Both the position numbers and the translations under genes were made by a program. 5,091 nucleotides of DNA from an uncultured Dorea sp. (lineage in GTDB: Bacteria > Bacillota_A > Clostridia > Lachnospirales > Lachnospiraceae): assembly GCA_948468495.1 (NCBI GenBank), contig CAOKJI010000193.1, forward strand, positions 1 through 5,091, written 5' to 3'. The notes beneath the pieces are model-generated. The model was not told where the DNA came from. It did no database searches and saw only the letters and a list, made by a program, of their open reading frames with translations. The first letter of the stretch is position 1. Each line of letters starts with the position of its first letter. Positions 1 through 5,091 of the stretch are shown here, piece after piece.

Positions 1-802
1 CCATACCGCCATAAGTATCTACAATAATCTTGCGCCCTGTCAGACCGCTGTCTCCATGCGGTCCGCCAATAACAAACCGGCCCGTAGGATTGATAAAGAA
101 CTTGGTGTTCTCATCTGTCATGCCCTCCGGAATGGTGGTGTCAAATACATATTTCTTAATATCCTCATGAATCTGCTCCTGGGTTACATCCGGGTCATGC
201 TGGGTAGAAAGCACAACCGCATCCAGACGAACCGGGGTTCCGTTCTCGTCATACTCTACCGTAACCTGAGTCTTGCCATCCGGTCTCAGATAAGGAAGCG
301 TCCCGTTCTTTCTTACTTCCGCAAGCTTCATAGCCATCTTCTGTGCCAGAGCAATCGGATAAGGCATATATTCCTCAGTCTCATCGGATGCATACCCAAA
401 CATCATCCCCTGGTCTCCGGCGCCGATTGCCGCAATCGTCTCCTCTGACATCTGATTCGCCTTTGCTTCAAAAGCCTTGTCCACTCCCATGGCGATATCG
501 GTAGACTGCTCGTCCAAAGCAACCATTACGCCGCAGGTATTGGCGTCAAATCCGTATTTCGCGCGGGTATAGCCAATCTCCGCTACCGTATCCCGGACGA
601 TTTTCTGAATATCCACATAACCATTTGTGGTAATCTCGCCCATTACCATAACAAGACCTGTCGTCGTACAAGTCTCGCAGGCCACCCGGCTCATAGGGTC
701 CTGTTCCATCAAAGCATCCAGAATCGCATCGGAAATCTGGTCGCACATCTTATCCGGATGTCCTTCTGTTACGGACTCGGATGTAAATAATCTTTTTTCC
801 AT
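1..802 (-). CDS. metK: S-adenosylmethionine synthetase (partial, C-terminus outside window)
   Basis: Cytoplasmic enzyme that makes S-adenosylmethionine from methionine and ATP, releasing phosphate and pyrophosphate. The translation runs 267 codons from ATG (complement of 800-802) to the left edge with no stop. The family is usually about 390-400 residues, so roughly the last third is missing. Visible motifs: GHPDK at residues 14-18 (ATP/metal site), the MAT signature [12 protein letters not shown] at 127-138, [15 protein letters not shown] near 192-206, and [13 protein letters not shown] near 246-258. The window ends at DTYGGM, just before where the second signature (GGGAFSGKD) is expected. 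The start is supported by the ribosome site AAAGGAGA (809-816) six bases upstream and by the normal family N-terminus ([18 protein letters not shown]). The leader carries a SAM-I riboswitch with its own promoter and terminator, so expression should fall when SAM is high. Identification is from motif and full-length similarity recalled by eye; very secure. Confidence 0.98.
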   Translation of the reverse strand, partial: MEKRLFTSESVTEGHPDKMCDQISDAILDALMEQDPMSRVACETCTTTGLVMVMGEITTNGYVDIQKIVRDTVAEIGYTRAKYGFDANTCGVMVALDEQSTDIAMGVDKAFEAKANQMSEETIAAIGAGDQGMMFGYASDETEEYMPYPIALAQKMAMKLAEVRKNGTLPYLRPDGKTQVTVEYDENGTPVRLDAVVLSTQHDPDVTQEQIHEDIKKYVFDTTIPEGMTDENTKFFINPTGRFVIGGPHGDSGLTGRKIIVDTYGGM

Positions 803-842
803 CTCTGTTCTCCTTTCAGGTGATAAATTTGCTTTCCTAAGT

Positions 843-872
843 AAAAAACAGCCCGCCAAAAGCGGACTGTTT
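843..872 (-). terminator. Intrinsic terminator of the metK SAM riboswitch
   Basis: In minus-strand RNA, arm AACAGUCCGC (862-871) pairs with GCGGGCUGUU (847-856) over a five-base loop (857-861). This gives ten pairs including one G-U, with one further A-U pair possible at 872/846, and the run of six U at 843-848 follows. It ends about 40 bases before the metK ATG, so it would stop transcription before the gene. Its 5' arm is also used by the antiterminator, which is how the upstream aptamer would control it. Confidence 0.93.
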
Positions 873-899
873 ATCACATAACTATAAACCAATCCTCTT
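860..899 (-). promoter_or_regulatory. Antiterminator helix alternative to P1 and the terminator
   Basis: On the minus-strand RNA, GGAUUG pairs with CAGUCC and UUUAU pairs with AUAAA, with one bulged G between the two blocks and a nine-base loop (AGUUAUGUG). After an A-G mismatch the helix can extend by AAG pairing with CUU. That extension uses bases of the 3' strand of the aptamer P1 (895-902), and the CAGUCC half is the 5' arm of the terminator. The helix therefore excludes both P1 and the terminator, as expected for an S-box OFF switch: with SAM bound P1 holds and the terminator forms, and without SAM this helix forms and metK is read. Pairing was done by eye, with no energy calculation. 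Confidence 0.8.
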
Positions 900-993
900 A
901 TTGTTCGATTCCTCGCTCAGGCTGGCACCTTCCGAATATCGGGGTTGCCGCGGCTTCTCAGATCCTTTGTATCTCCACCGCTCTGAATAAGAG
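895..993 (-). promoter_or_regulatory. SAM-I (S-box) riboswitch aptamer upstream of metK
   Basis: Read on the minus strand, the stretch has the S-box layout. P1 is a perfect eight-pair helix, CUCUUAUU (986-993) with AAUAAGAG (895-902). P2 starts with GCGG/CCGC around the k-turn-like UGGA and GAUGA-like (CUGAGAAG) segments. The conserved GGCAACC and AAGGUGCC strands form P3, whose hairpin tip is CCGA-UAU-UCGG. A short P4 follows with CGA-GGAA-UCG. The P2 loop AGG can pair with CCU in the segment after P3, the expected pseudoknot position. The conserved SAM-I core strings, the position directly before metK and the downstream terminator make this a confident call. It senses S-adenosylmethionine, the product of the gene it controls. 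Confidence 0.96.
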
Positions 994-1022
994 TAAGTTT
1001 ACAATATTCAATTACCATTTAC

Positions 1023-1051
1023 ATTATAACACATACTAACTGACTTTTAAA
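1023..1051 (-). promoter_or_regulatory. metK promoter (extended -10)
   Basis: TATAAT at 1023-1028 is preceded by TGT, giving an extended -10 (TGn). TTTAAA at 1046-1051 is a 4/6 match to the -35 box at 17-bp spacing. Transcription would start near 1016, about 20 bases before the riboswitch P1. The -35 box lies inside the last codons of murA (stop at 1036-1038). Confidence 0.8.
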
Positions 1052-2328
1052 GTAAATTTTCGGATATCTTTTTCACTGGACACCCGCTCCATGATTGCTC
1101 CAAGGCTTCTGAGCTTCTCCTCGAATCTCTCGTACCCGCGCTGAATATACACAATGTCATCCACGATGGTAATTCCGTCTGCCGCAAGCCCCGCGATACA
1201 CAGCGCCGCGCCCGCCCGCAAATCCGGCGCGCTGATTCTTGCTCCGGAAAACCGTCTCACGCCTTCGATGGTAGCAGAGTTACCCTCAACCTTAATATTC
1301 GCCCCCATCCTCGCAAGCTCATCCAGATATTTGAAACGATTCTCGAAGATGCTCTCCGTCACCATACTTGTCCCTCTGCACAGAGCTAAGGTCACTCCTA
1401 TCTGCGGCTGCATATCCGTCGGAAATCCGGGATACGGCAGTGTCTTCACATGGGTGCTCTTTAAATTCCCTTTGGAAACAACCCGCACCGCATCGTCAAA
1501 CTCCTCTACCTCGCAGCCAATCTCAAGAAGCTTCGCAACCGTTGCTTCCAAATGCTTTGGAATTACATTGCAGACAGTCACATCTCCCCTGGTAGCAGCC
1601 GCCGCAAACATAAATGTTCCCGCTTCAATCTGATCCGGAATTACAGAATATTCTGTTCTGTGAAATCTCTGTACCCCGCGAATCTTAATCACGTCTGTAC
1701 CGGCCCCGCGGATATTCGCGCCCATACTGTTCAAAAAGTTCGCCACATCCACCACATGAGGTTCTTTGGCGACATTCTCCAATATCGTCAGCCCTTCCGC
1801 CATCGTTGCGGCCATCATAACATTAATCGTTGCTCCAACGCTTACAACGTCAAAATAAATATGCTTCCCCACCAGACGGTCAGCTTCGGCGATAATCTTG
1901 CCATGCTCAATCTCCACATCCGCCCCCAGAGCGCGAAAGCCCTTCAAATGCTGGTCAATCGGACGGCTTCCGATATTGCATCCTCCCGGAAGCGCAACCT
2001 CCGCCCGCTTATATTTCCCCAGCAACGCGCCCAGCAGATAATAGGACGCCCGAATCTTCTTCATATATTCGTACTCAATCTTGAAATTGGAAACACCCTT
2101 TCCGTTAATTCTTACGGTATGACGGTCCACGCGGTGAACACTTGCTCCAATTCCCATAATCGCATCCAGTAACACATTAATATCATTAACATCCGGCAAA
2201 TTATCAATCAGAACTGTCTCATCAGTCATAATAGCCGCCGAAAGAATCGCCAGCGCCGCATTCTTAGCGCCGCCAATTTCCACTTCCCCAACCAGCGGAT
2301 TTCCGCCTTTGATAATATACTGTTCCAT
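1036..2328 (-). CDS. murA: UDP-N-acetylglucosamine 1-carboxyvinyltransferase
   Basis: Cytoplasmic enzyme transferring enolpyruvate from phosphoenolpyruvate to UDP-GlcNAc, the first committed step of peptidoglycan synthesis and the fosfomycin target. The protein is 430 residues, normal for the EPSP-synthase-like family. Visible key residues: GGAKNAALAILSAA with Lys22 and Asn23, the active-site loop PGGCNIGSRPIDQH with Cys117 (equivalent of E. coli Cys115, the residue alkylated by fosfomycin), and FPTDMQPQ with Asp305. Near the C-terminus are DLRAGAALCIAGLAADG (about 369-385) and a YIQRGYERFEEKLRSLGA segment. A Cys rather than Asp in the loop predicts fosfomycin sensitivity of this copy (inference). 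The ATG start has GAGGTG (2334-2339) five bases upstream. Gram-positive bacteria often carry two murA paralogues (murA/murZ); which one this is cannot be told here. It has its own promoter candidate upstream and no clear terminator before the metK leader. Confidence 0.98.
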   Translation of the reverse strand: MEQYIIKGGNPLVGEVEIGGAKNAALAILSAAIMTDETVLIDNLPDVNDINVLLDAIMGIGASVHRVDRHTVRINGKGVSNFKIEYEYMKKIRASYYLLGALLGKYKRAEVALPGGCNIGSRPIDQHLKGFRALGADVEIEHGKIIAEADRLVGKHIYFDVVSVGATINVMMAATMAEGLTILENVAKEPHVVDVANFLNSMGANIRGAGTDVIKIRGVQRFHRTEYSVIPDQIEAGTFMFAAAATRGDVTVCNVIPKHLEATVAKLLEIGCEVEEFDDAVRVVSKGNLKSTHVKTLPYPGFPTDMQPQIGVTLALCRGTSMVTESIFENRFKYLDELARMGANIKVEGNSATIEGVRRFSGARISAPDLRAGAALCIAGLAADGITIVDDIVYIQRGYERFEEKLRSLGAIMERVSSEKDIRKFTLKVS

Positions 2329-2422
2329 ACCTGCACCTCAATTACCTTTATTTATACTCTCGCCCCTGCATTCAGGCTTTCTTTCAGAAATCAGTCTGTG
2401 TCAATAACCTGTAGCACATTAT

Positions 2423-2451
2423 AGTATACAATAATCTTTCTTGTTTGTAAA
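2423..2451 (-). promoter_or_regulatory. Probable murA promoter
   Basis: TTTACA (2446-2451, 5/6 match to the -35 consensus) and TATACT (2423-2428, 5/6 match to the -10) are separated by exactly 17 bp on the minus strand. The start would be near 2416, giving a leader of about 88 bases before the murA ATG. An overlapping TATAAT (2418-2423) is an alternative -10, but its spacing to TTTACA would be 22 bp. The -35 box lies within the left arm of a palindrome, so it may be controlled by a bound protein. Confidence 0.7.
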
Positions 2452-2483
2452 ATATTTTTTACAAACCCGTAAAAAATCCGTAA
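2443..2483. repeat. Overlapping palindromes and direct repeat upstream of murA (operator candidate)
   Basis: Ten-base arms GTTTGTAAAA (2443-2452) and TTTTACAAAC (2457-2466) form a perfect inverted repeat around a four-base centre. The second arm also takes part in another perfect inverted repeat, ATTTTTTAC (2454-2462) with GTAAAAAAT (2469-2477), six bases apart. CCGTAA occurs at 2467-2472 and again at 2478-2483, 11 bp apart, about one helical turn. The first palindrome covers the -35 box of the murA promoter. Stems this AT-rich with no following U-run on the minus strand are a poor terminator, so a DNA-binding site is the better reading. The regulator is unknown. Confidence 0.6.
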
Positions 2484-2516
2484 CAATTTATGCGATAGCA
2501 GATGGAGAGCACCCCA

Positions 2517-2543
2517 TCAGGACAGAGCAATCAGCTTTCCTGA
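2517..2543 (-). other. Weak hairpin just after the kinase-like gene
   Basis: UCAGGA and UCCUGA (six pairs) enclose a smaller AGC-UGAUU-GCU stem on the minus strand, starting eight bases after the stop of the kinase-like gene. A second short stem, GATGG/CCATC, spans 2501-2518 and competes with it at the edge. Neither is followed by a U-run, so this is not a standard intrinsic terminator. It could stabilise the mRNA end or be chance. Confidence 0.35.
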
Positions 2544-2550
2544 AAAATCA

Positions 2551-3048
2551 TTAGCATTTGAACTTCTCTACGACTTCTTCAATCGTATCCTCCAATGTTT
2601 TTCCGTCTTCACAGATAATCACATCGGCATATTTTTCAAAAAACACCCGGCGCTCATTATAAAGATCCTCCAAAGTCTGCCCGTTCTGTAAAACGACTCC
2701 TCTTTTTTTCGGATCTCCTATCCTTTCACTTATTGTTTGAAAAGAAGTCTGCAAATATACTACCGTTCCTATTTCCTTATAATGCCTCATTGCATGGTCA
2801 CAATATATTACGCTTCCGCCCGGCGCAATTACCGCATTTTCCGCTTCTACTTCTGAATTAATCTGGTCCTCGATGGCAAGAAACCCATCAATTCCCTTTT
2901 CATCAATAATATCTTTTAATAATCTTTTTTCTCTTTTTTGAATCAAAAGATCCGTATCTATAAATTCGTATCCAAGCCGCTTTGCCGCCACAACTCCAAT
3001 CGTACTCTTTCCCGCCGCCGGCATCCCTATAAATATAATGTTATTCAT
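2551..3048 (-). CDS. Shikimate kinase-like P-loop kinase (divergent)
   Basis: A 165-residue protein with the shikimate kinase fold and length. Such enzymes phosphorylate the 3-hydroxyl of shikimate with ATP in chorismate synthesis. Seen: Walker A GMPAAGKST (residues 8-16); IDTD with Asp31 and Asp33, equivalent to the Mg and shikimate aspartates; APGGS (75-79) at the usual GGG; a lid-region Arg116 in KKRGVVL; and NERRVFFEKYAD (131-142) with the carboxylate-binding arginine position kept. Odd: the usual FR.xE motif reads GFLAIE, with Leu57 where the shikimate-binding arginine is expected. The third glycine of GGG is Ser, the lid lacks the usual RPLL, and the R.PLY motif lacks its proline. The substrate may therefore not be shikimate, so no gene symbol is given. 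The start at 3048 is chosen over an ATG at 3063 because GAGGAG lies seven bases before it and the upstream ATG has no ribosome site. The gene is AT-richer than murA. Confidence 0.85.
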   Translation of the reverse strand: MNNIIFIGMPAAGKSTIGVVAAKRLGYEFIDTDLLIQKREKRLLKDIIDEKGIDGFLAIEDQINSEVEAENAVIAPGGSVIYCDHAMRHYKEIGTVVYLQTSFQTISERIGDPKKRGVVLQNGQTLEDLYNERRVFFEKYADVIICEDGKTLEDTIEEVVEKFKC

Positions 3049-3055
3049 CCGCGCA

Positions 3056-3061
3056 CTCCTC
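3056..3061 (-). promoter_or_regulatory. Ribosome binding site fixing the kinase-like start
   Basis: GAGGAG on the minus strand, seven bases before the ATG at 3046-3048. The in-frame ATG at 3061-3063 overlaps this site and has no purine-rich site of its own. The predicted transcription start also leaves it only about 12 bases of leader. Confidence 0.8.
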
Positions 3062-3081
3062 ATTCGTATTTTGCGCGAATA

Positions 3082-3111
3082 AGTATATCACAAAAGCATG
3101 CCTTCTTACAA
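3082..3111 (-). promoter_or_regulatory. Promoter candidate for the kinase-like gene
   Basis: TATACT at 3082-3087 is preceded by TGA, an extended -10. TTGTAA at 3106-3111 (4/6) is a -35 candidate with an 18-bp spacer. The start would be near 3075, leaving a leader of about 27 bases to the chosen ATG. It lies in the 79-base gap after the stop of the upstream small gene. Confidence 0.65.
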
Positions 3112-3127
3112 GTCCGCATATGCACGA

Positions 3128-3541
3128 TTATAAATTCGGATATCCCGCGCCTTGAAAATATTTTCTTCTGTTTCTTCTATTATCGCAGCGCCTCTTATAT
3201 ACCTCCTGATAAAGCATTACCTGAATCAAATCCTGAAGCCAGTTACCATCCTTACTCTTCCTGCCGTCTCTCTCCTTCTCTGAAATCACCTTGTCTTTTT
3301 CTGCTCTGTTAAGGATTCTTCTTCCCATCAGCGCAAGCTGCAGCCGGTCCGGATATTCATCAAAAATCATACTCCCTTCAAATTCCATGCGGTCGCACTC
3401 ATCTTCCACATATGGCAAAAGTTTCTTCGCTGTATCCGGATACATACTTTTCATATATTCAAAATCCATTCTCTCTCTTCTTTCGTCGTCAAATACAAGC
3501 GGCATCGGATATGTCATATAATACGGTAATTTATTCTCCAT
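3128..3541 (-). CDS. Uncharacterised 137-residue protein
   Basis: I do not assign a function. The protein is 137 residues, soluble-looking, with no signal peptide or membrane segment. The first two-thirds are rich in acidic and aromatic residues. The most distinctive block is YMKSMYPDTAKKLLPYVEDECDRM followed by EFEGSMIFDEYPDRLQL (about 29-69). The end is an amphipathic stretch WLQDLIQVMLYQEVYKRR (101-118) and a strongly basic tail (RRCDNRRNRRKYF, 117-129), which could bind nucleic acid or membrane (inference). I have the impression of similar small proteins in other Lachnospiraceae with a YP...VEDECD...EYEGS..FDEYPD pattern; this is from memory and unchecked. The start is the ATG at 3541 with GGGAGG seven bases upstream; an in-frame TTG at 3556 lies inside that site and is not used. 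It has the lower GC of the kinase-like gene next to it and sits 78 bases after the amidase stop. Confidence 0.8.
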   Translation of the reverse strand: MENKLPYYMTYPMPLVFDDERRERMDFEYMKSMYPDTAKKLLPYVEDECDRMEFEGSMIFDEYPDRLQLALMGRRILNRAEKDKVISEKERDGRKSKDGNWLQDLIQVMLYQEVYKRRCDNRRNRRKYFQGAGYPNL

Positions 3542-3548
3542 CACGCAT

Positions 3549-3554
3549 CCTCCC
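3549..3554 (-). promoter_or_regulatory. Ribosome binding site of the small unknown gene
   Basis: GGGAGG on the minus strand, seven bases before the ATG at 3539-3541. It fixes the start of the 137-residue protein and argues against the longer TTG-initiated reading. Confidence 0.8.
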
Positions 3555-3576
3555 AAAAATACCTGTGTCTGGAATT

Positions 3577-3582
3577 ATTATA
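3577..3582 (-). promoter_or_regulatory. Possible -10 box before the small unknown gene
   Basis: A consensus TATAAT lies in the gap between the amidase stop and the small gene, about 36 bases before the ATG. No acceptable -35 box is seen at 16-18 bp, and there is no TGn extension. The gene could equally be read through from the amidase, since no terminator is visible in the gap. Confidence 0.35.
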
Positions 3583-3619
3583 TGCTAAGAAACAGAACGC
3601 GTGATTGCTATTTTACAAA

Positions 3620-5091
3620 TTACAGCTCCCGGAATCCAAAACCTTCCGCGATTCCTTCTGCATCCGCTTTGGCCCACTCTGTCTGCAATTTTCCTGAAGC
3701 CGCCGCCTTACGCATCTGCGGTACCGTATGGAATCCATGCTCAATAATGAAGCCGGACACCCCTGCATTCGCAGCTCCCCGGAGTACGCCGTAGTAATCG
3801 GTTCCCCTGCTGTTCCATCGGCAGCATACCGAGCCGGGATTGTTCAATCCGTCGTTCCATTCATTCGTCCAGGAAATAATTTCACTGGGCTTGTTTATCT
3901 TTTTAAATTTATTTCGCAGACCGATTCCAAGCGCATAATTCACATCCGCTAAACGTACTCCAATCGCATTTCCAATTGCCAGCGCCCCAGAATCCCGGCA
4001 GGCGATTGTATTCGCAATAATCACCGGCTTCGTTATCCCAACCGGCTGCGAACTGGTTCCGTATCCATTGGCGCCTTCAAGATTCGCATTCGTGTGAAGC
4101 GAAAGAAATAAATCGCTTCCCTTCGCGAACTCTCCTCTCAGGCTGATATGCCCGCCGTCTAACTCAGCGTCTTTATATCCTCCGATACTGACGGAGCCGG
4201 TCTCCCGGGTCATATATGCCGTAATTCCATAGGATTGCTTCAGAATATATTTCAATTCTTTTGCCAGTTCCAGCGTAAAATCTCCTTCGGAATAATAAAT
4301 CCCGCCCTCATTTACCGCGTTCTCCCCCGCAAAATGCCCCGGGTCAAGACAAAGTAAAAGATTGCTGGCCGGGACAGGCTGTCCCAGAACAGCTTCATAC
4401 TTTGCGTCATTCGCAGTTTCTATATCTATCCGGTATTCAAACTGCTGCGGCGCGTCTGTCTCCAGCATATCGGTAAACGACAGCGTCCGGTTATCGATAA
4501 CTCCATCCGAAGCCTGCGTGCCCAGCGTTATCCATTCCGAATTTCCGCCTTTTCTCTTTTTAACGATGTATTCCCGGACATAAGGATTCTTCTGATCCGA
4601 CCATGTAATCTGAAGTTCATTTCTGGATATCCTGGTAAAATCAATATTGTCTATCTGAACCGGCTCCCGCTCAGGAATCTGCCCGCCTGATTCAGCGTAA
4701 GAAATCATTCTGGAAATCATCGTTGCACATACCGCGCGGCTGACCTCCCCCTGCGGATTCAAAAGGTCCAGTCTCTTCCCATCGCCTTTGATAATCCTTG
4801 CGCCTACCGCCCACTTCATACCATTTACAGCAAATTCACTGACACTTGCCGCATCCTGATAATCCTCTAAGTTCCCCATCCTGGTTGTATCGTAACCCAT
4901 CGTTTCGGCATAACGATTCAGCATCGTCGCCAGTTGTTCCCGGGTAACCCGGTCAGAAGGTCCGAATGTGCCGTCTTCATAACCTTCTATTACCCCTGCG
5001 TCATAGGCCCACGTAATAGCGGAAGAATAGAACAGACCGTCCTTCACATCCGGGAAACGGTATTCGTAAGCCGTCTCCGGCGAACCATTCA
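3620..5091 (-). CDS. SLH-domain N-acetylmuramoyl-L-alanine amidase (partial, N-terminus outside window)
   Basis: Exported cell-wall hydrolase cutting the amide bond between N-acetylmuramic acid and L-alanine of peptidoglycan. The frame is open to the right edge, so the start and any signal peptide are missing. The GTG at 5047 is only an internal valine in ...YEYRFPDVKDGLFY. Counting from that valine: SLH repeat 1 runs from the edge to about 46 (AITWAYDAGVIEGYEDGTFGP, VTREQLATMLNRY); a more degenerate SLH repeat 2 spans about 60-118 (MKWAVGARIIKGDG, VSRAVCATMISRM); a fibronectin-III-like domain spans about 130-222 (NELQITWS, YIVKKRKG, FEYRIDIETA); and the Amidase_3 domain spans about 228-475. 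The domain has zinc ligands His238 (LDPGH), Glu254 (YSEGDF) and His318 (SLHTN), and catalytic Glu436 (IIEHGFHT), so it looks active. SLH repeats usually bind secondary wall polymers, anchoring the enzyme at the surface. About 118 residues separate His318 and Glu436, longer than in compact amidases as I recall them. The stop is TAA at 3620-3622. Confidence 0.95.
   Translation of the reverse strand, partial: NGSPETAYEYRFPDVKDGLFYSSAITWAYDAGVIEGYEDGTFGPSDRVTREQLATMLNRYAETMGYDTTRMGNLEDYQDAASVSEFAVNGMKWAVGARIIKGDGKRLDLLNPQGEVSRAVCATMISRMISYAESGGQIPEREPVQIDNIDFTRISRNELQITWSDQKNPYVREYIVKKRKGGNSEWITLGTQASDGVIDNRTLSFTDMLETDAPQQFEYRIDIETANDAKYEAVLGQPVPASNLLLCLDPGHFAGENAVNEGGIYYSEGDFTLELAKELKYILKQSYGITAYMTRETGSVSIGGYKDAELDGGHISLRGEFAKGSDLFLSLHTNANLEGANGYGTSSQPVGITKPVIIANTIACRDSGALAIGNAIGVRLADVNYALGIGLRNKFKKINKPSEIISWTNEWNDGLNNPGSVCCRWNSRGTDYYGVLRGAANAGVSGFIIEHGFHTVPQMRKAAASGKLQTEWAKADAEGIAEGFGFREL

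Noticed and set aside
546..746. 66-codon minus-strand open frame
   Set aside because: It lies inside metK in another frame; the metK frame carries the full family motifs.
56..881. Plus-strand open frames across metK and its leader
   Set aside because: They are antisense to a certain gene and riboswitch, with no family resemblance.
1154..2172. Several plus-strand open frames opposite murA, up to 206 codons
   Set aside because: Antisense shadows of a clear full-length murA; compositions are those of shadow frames.
2399..2404. Perfect TTGACA on the minus strand upstream of murA
   Set aside because: No -10-like hexamer at 16-18 bp; the TTTACA/TATACT pair upstream is better.
2444..2465. Rex-type (redox) operator
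   Set aside because: The arms start TTGTAAAA rather than TTGTTAA/TTGTGAA and the site is 20 rather than 18 bp, so the match is not good enough to name.
2443..2477. Intrinsic terminator for the kinase-like gene
   Set aside because: The stems are almost all A-T with no U-run placed after them on the minus strand, and they overlap the murA promoter.
2458..2486. Plus-strand promoter formed by the palindrome's other TTTACA
   Set aside because: The -10 at 17 bp would be TAACAA, only 3/6, and no plus-strand gene follows.
3046..3063. Upstream ATG start for the kinase-like protein
   Set aside because: No ribosome site before it, and it overlaps the GAGGAG serving the ATG at 3048.
2938..3312. Plus-strand 124-codon open frame
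   Set aside because: It spans the opposite strand of two minus-strand genes and the promoter between them, with no motif.
3542..3556. TTG start five codons upstream for the small protein
   Set aside because: It overlaps the GGGAGG ribosome site that fits the ATG at 3541.

Overview
The window looks like a chromosomal segment of a low-to-moderate GC Gram-positive Clostridia. The style of the proteins (an SLH-anchored cell-wall amidase, a SAM-I riboswitch before metK, strong GGAGG-type ribosome sites) fits Lachnospiraceae or a close relative. This placement is inference from sequence style; no search was run. All five genes lie on the minus strand. In transcription order they are amidase, small unknown protein, shikimate-kinase-like protein, murA and metK. 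The first is cut by the right edge and the last by the left edge.

Right part (3620-5091): the 3' portion of a large secreted or surface enzyme with S-layer-homology repeats, a fibronectin-III-like domain and a C-terminal zinc N-acetylmuramoyl-L-alanine amidase domain with its zinc and catalytic residues present. Middle (2551-3541): a 137-residue protein of unknown function and a 165-residue P-loop protein of the shikimate kinase fold that lacks some substrate-binding residues. By hand count on sampled lines these two genes are near 39-41% GC, against about 54-55% for sampled lines of murA and the amidase. The intergenic stretch 2329-2550 holds a good sigma-A-type promoter for murA whose -35 box sits inside a near-perfect 24-bp palindrome, part of a cluster of overlapping inverted and direct repeats.

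Left part (1-2328): a complete murA (UDP-GlcNAc enolpyruvyl transferase, first committed step of peptidoglycan synthesis), then the metK leader and the first 267 codons of metK (S-adenosylmethionine synthetase). The leader contains a promoter overlapping the end of murA, a SAM-I (S-box) aptamer, and a mutually exclusive antiterminator/terminator pair. MetK's product SAM should therefore switch off its own gene by premature termination. No separate terminator is visible after murA, so the SAM-controlled terminator may also handle murA read-through.

Functionally there is a loose cell-envelope theme (amidase, murA) next to a housekeeping SAM gene. Separate promoter candidates before the kinase-like gene, murA and metK suggest mostly individual transcription rather than one tight operon. 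No mobile element, CRISPR array, tRNA or rRNA was seen. No clearly new multi-gene system is evident; the best second-look items are the palindrome cluster before murA, the atypical kinase and the conserved-looking small protein.
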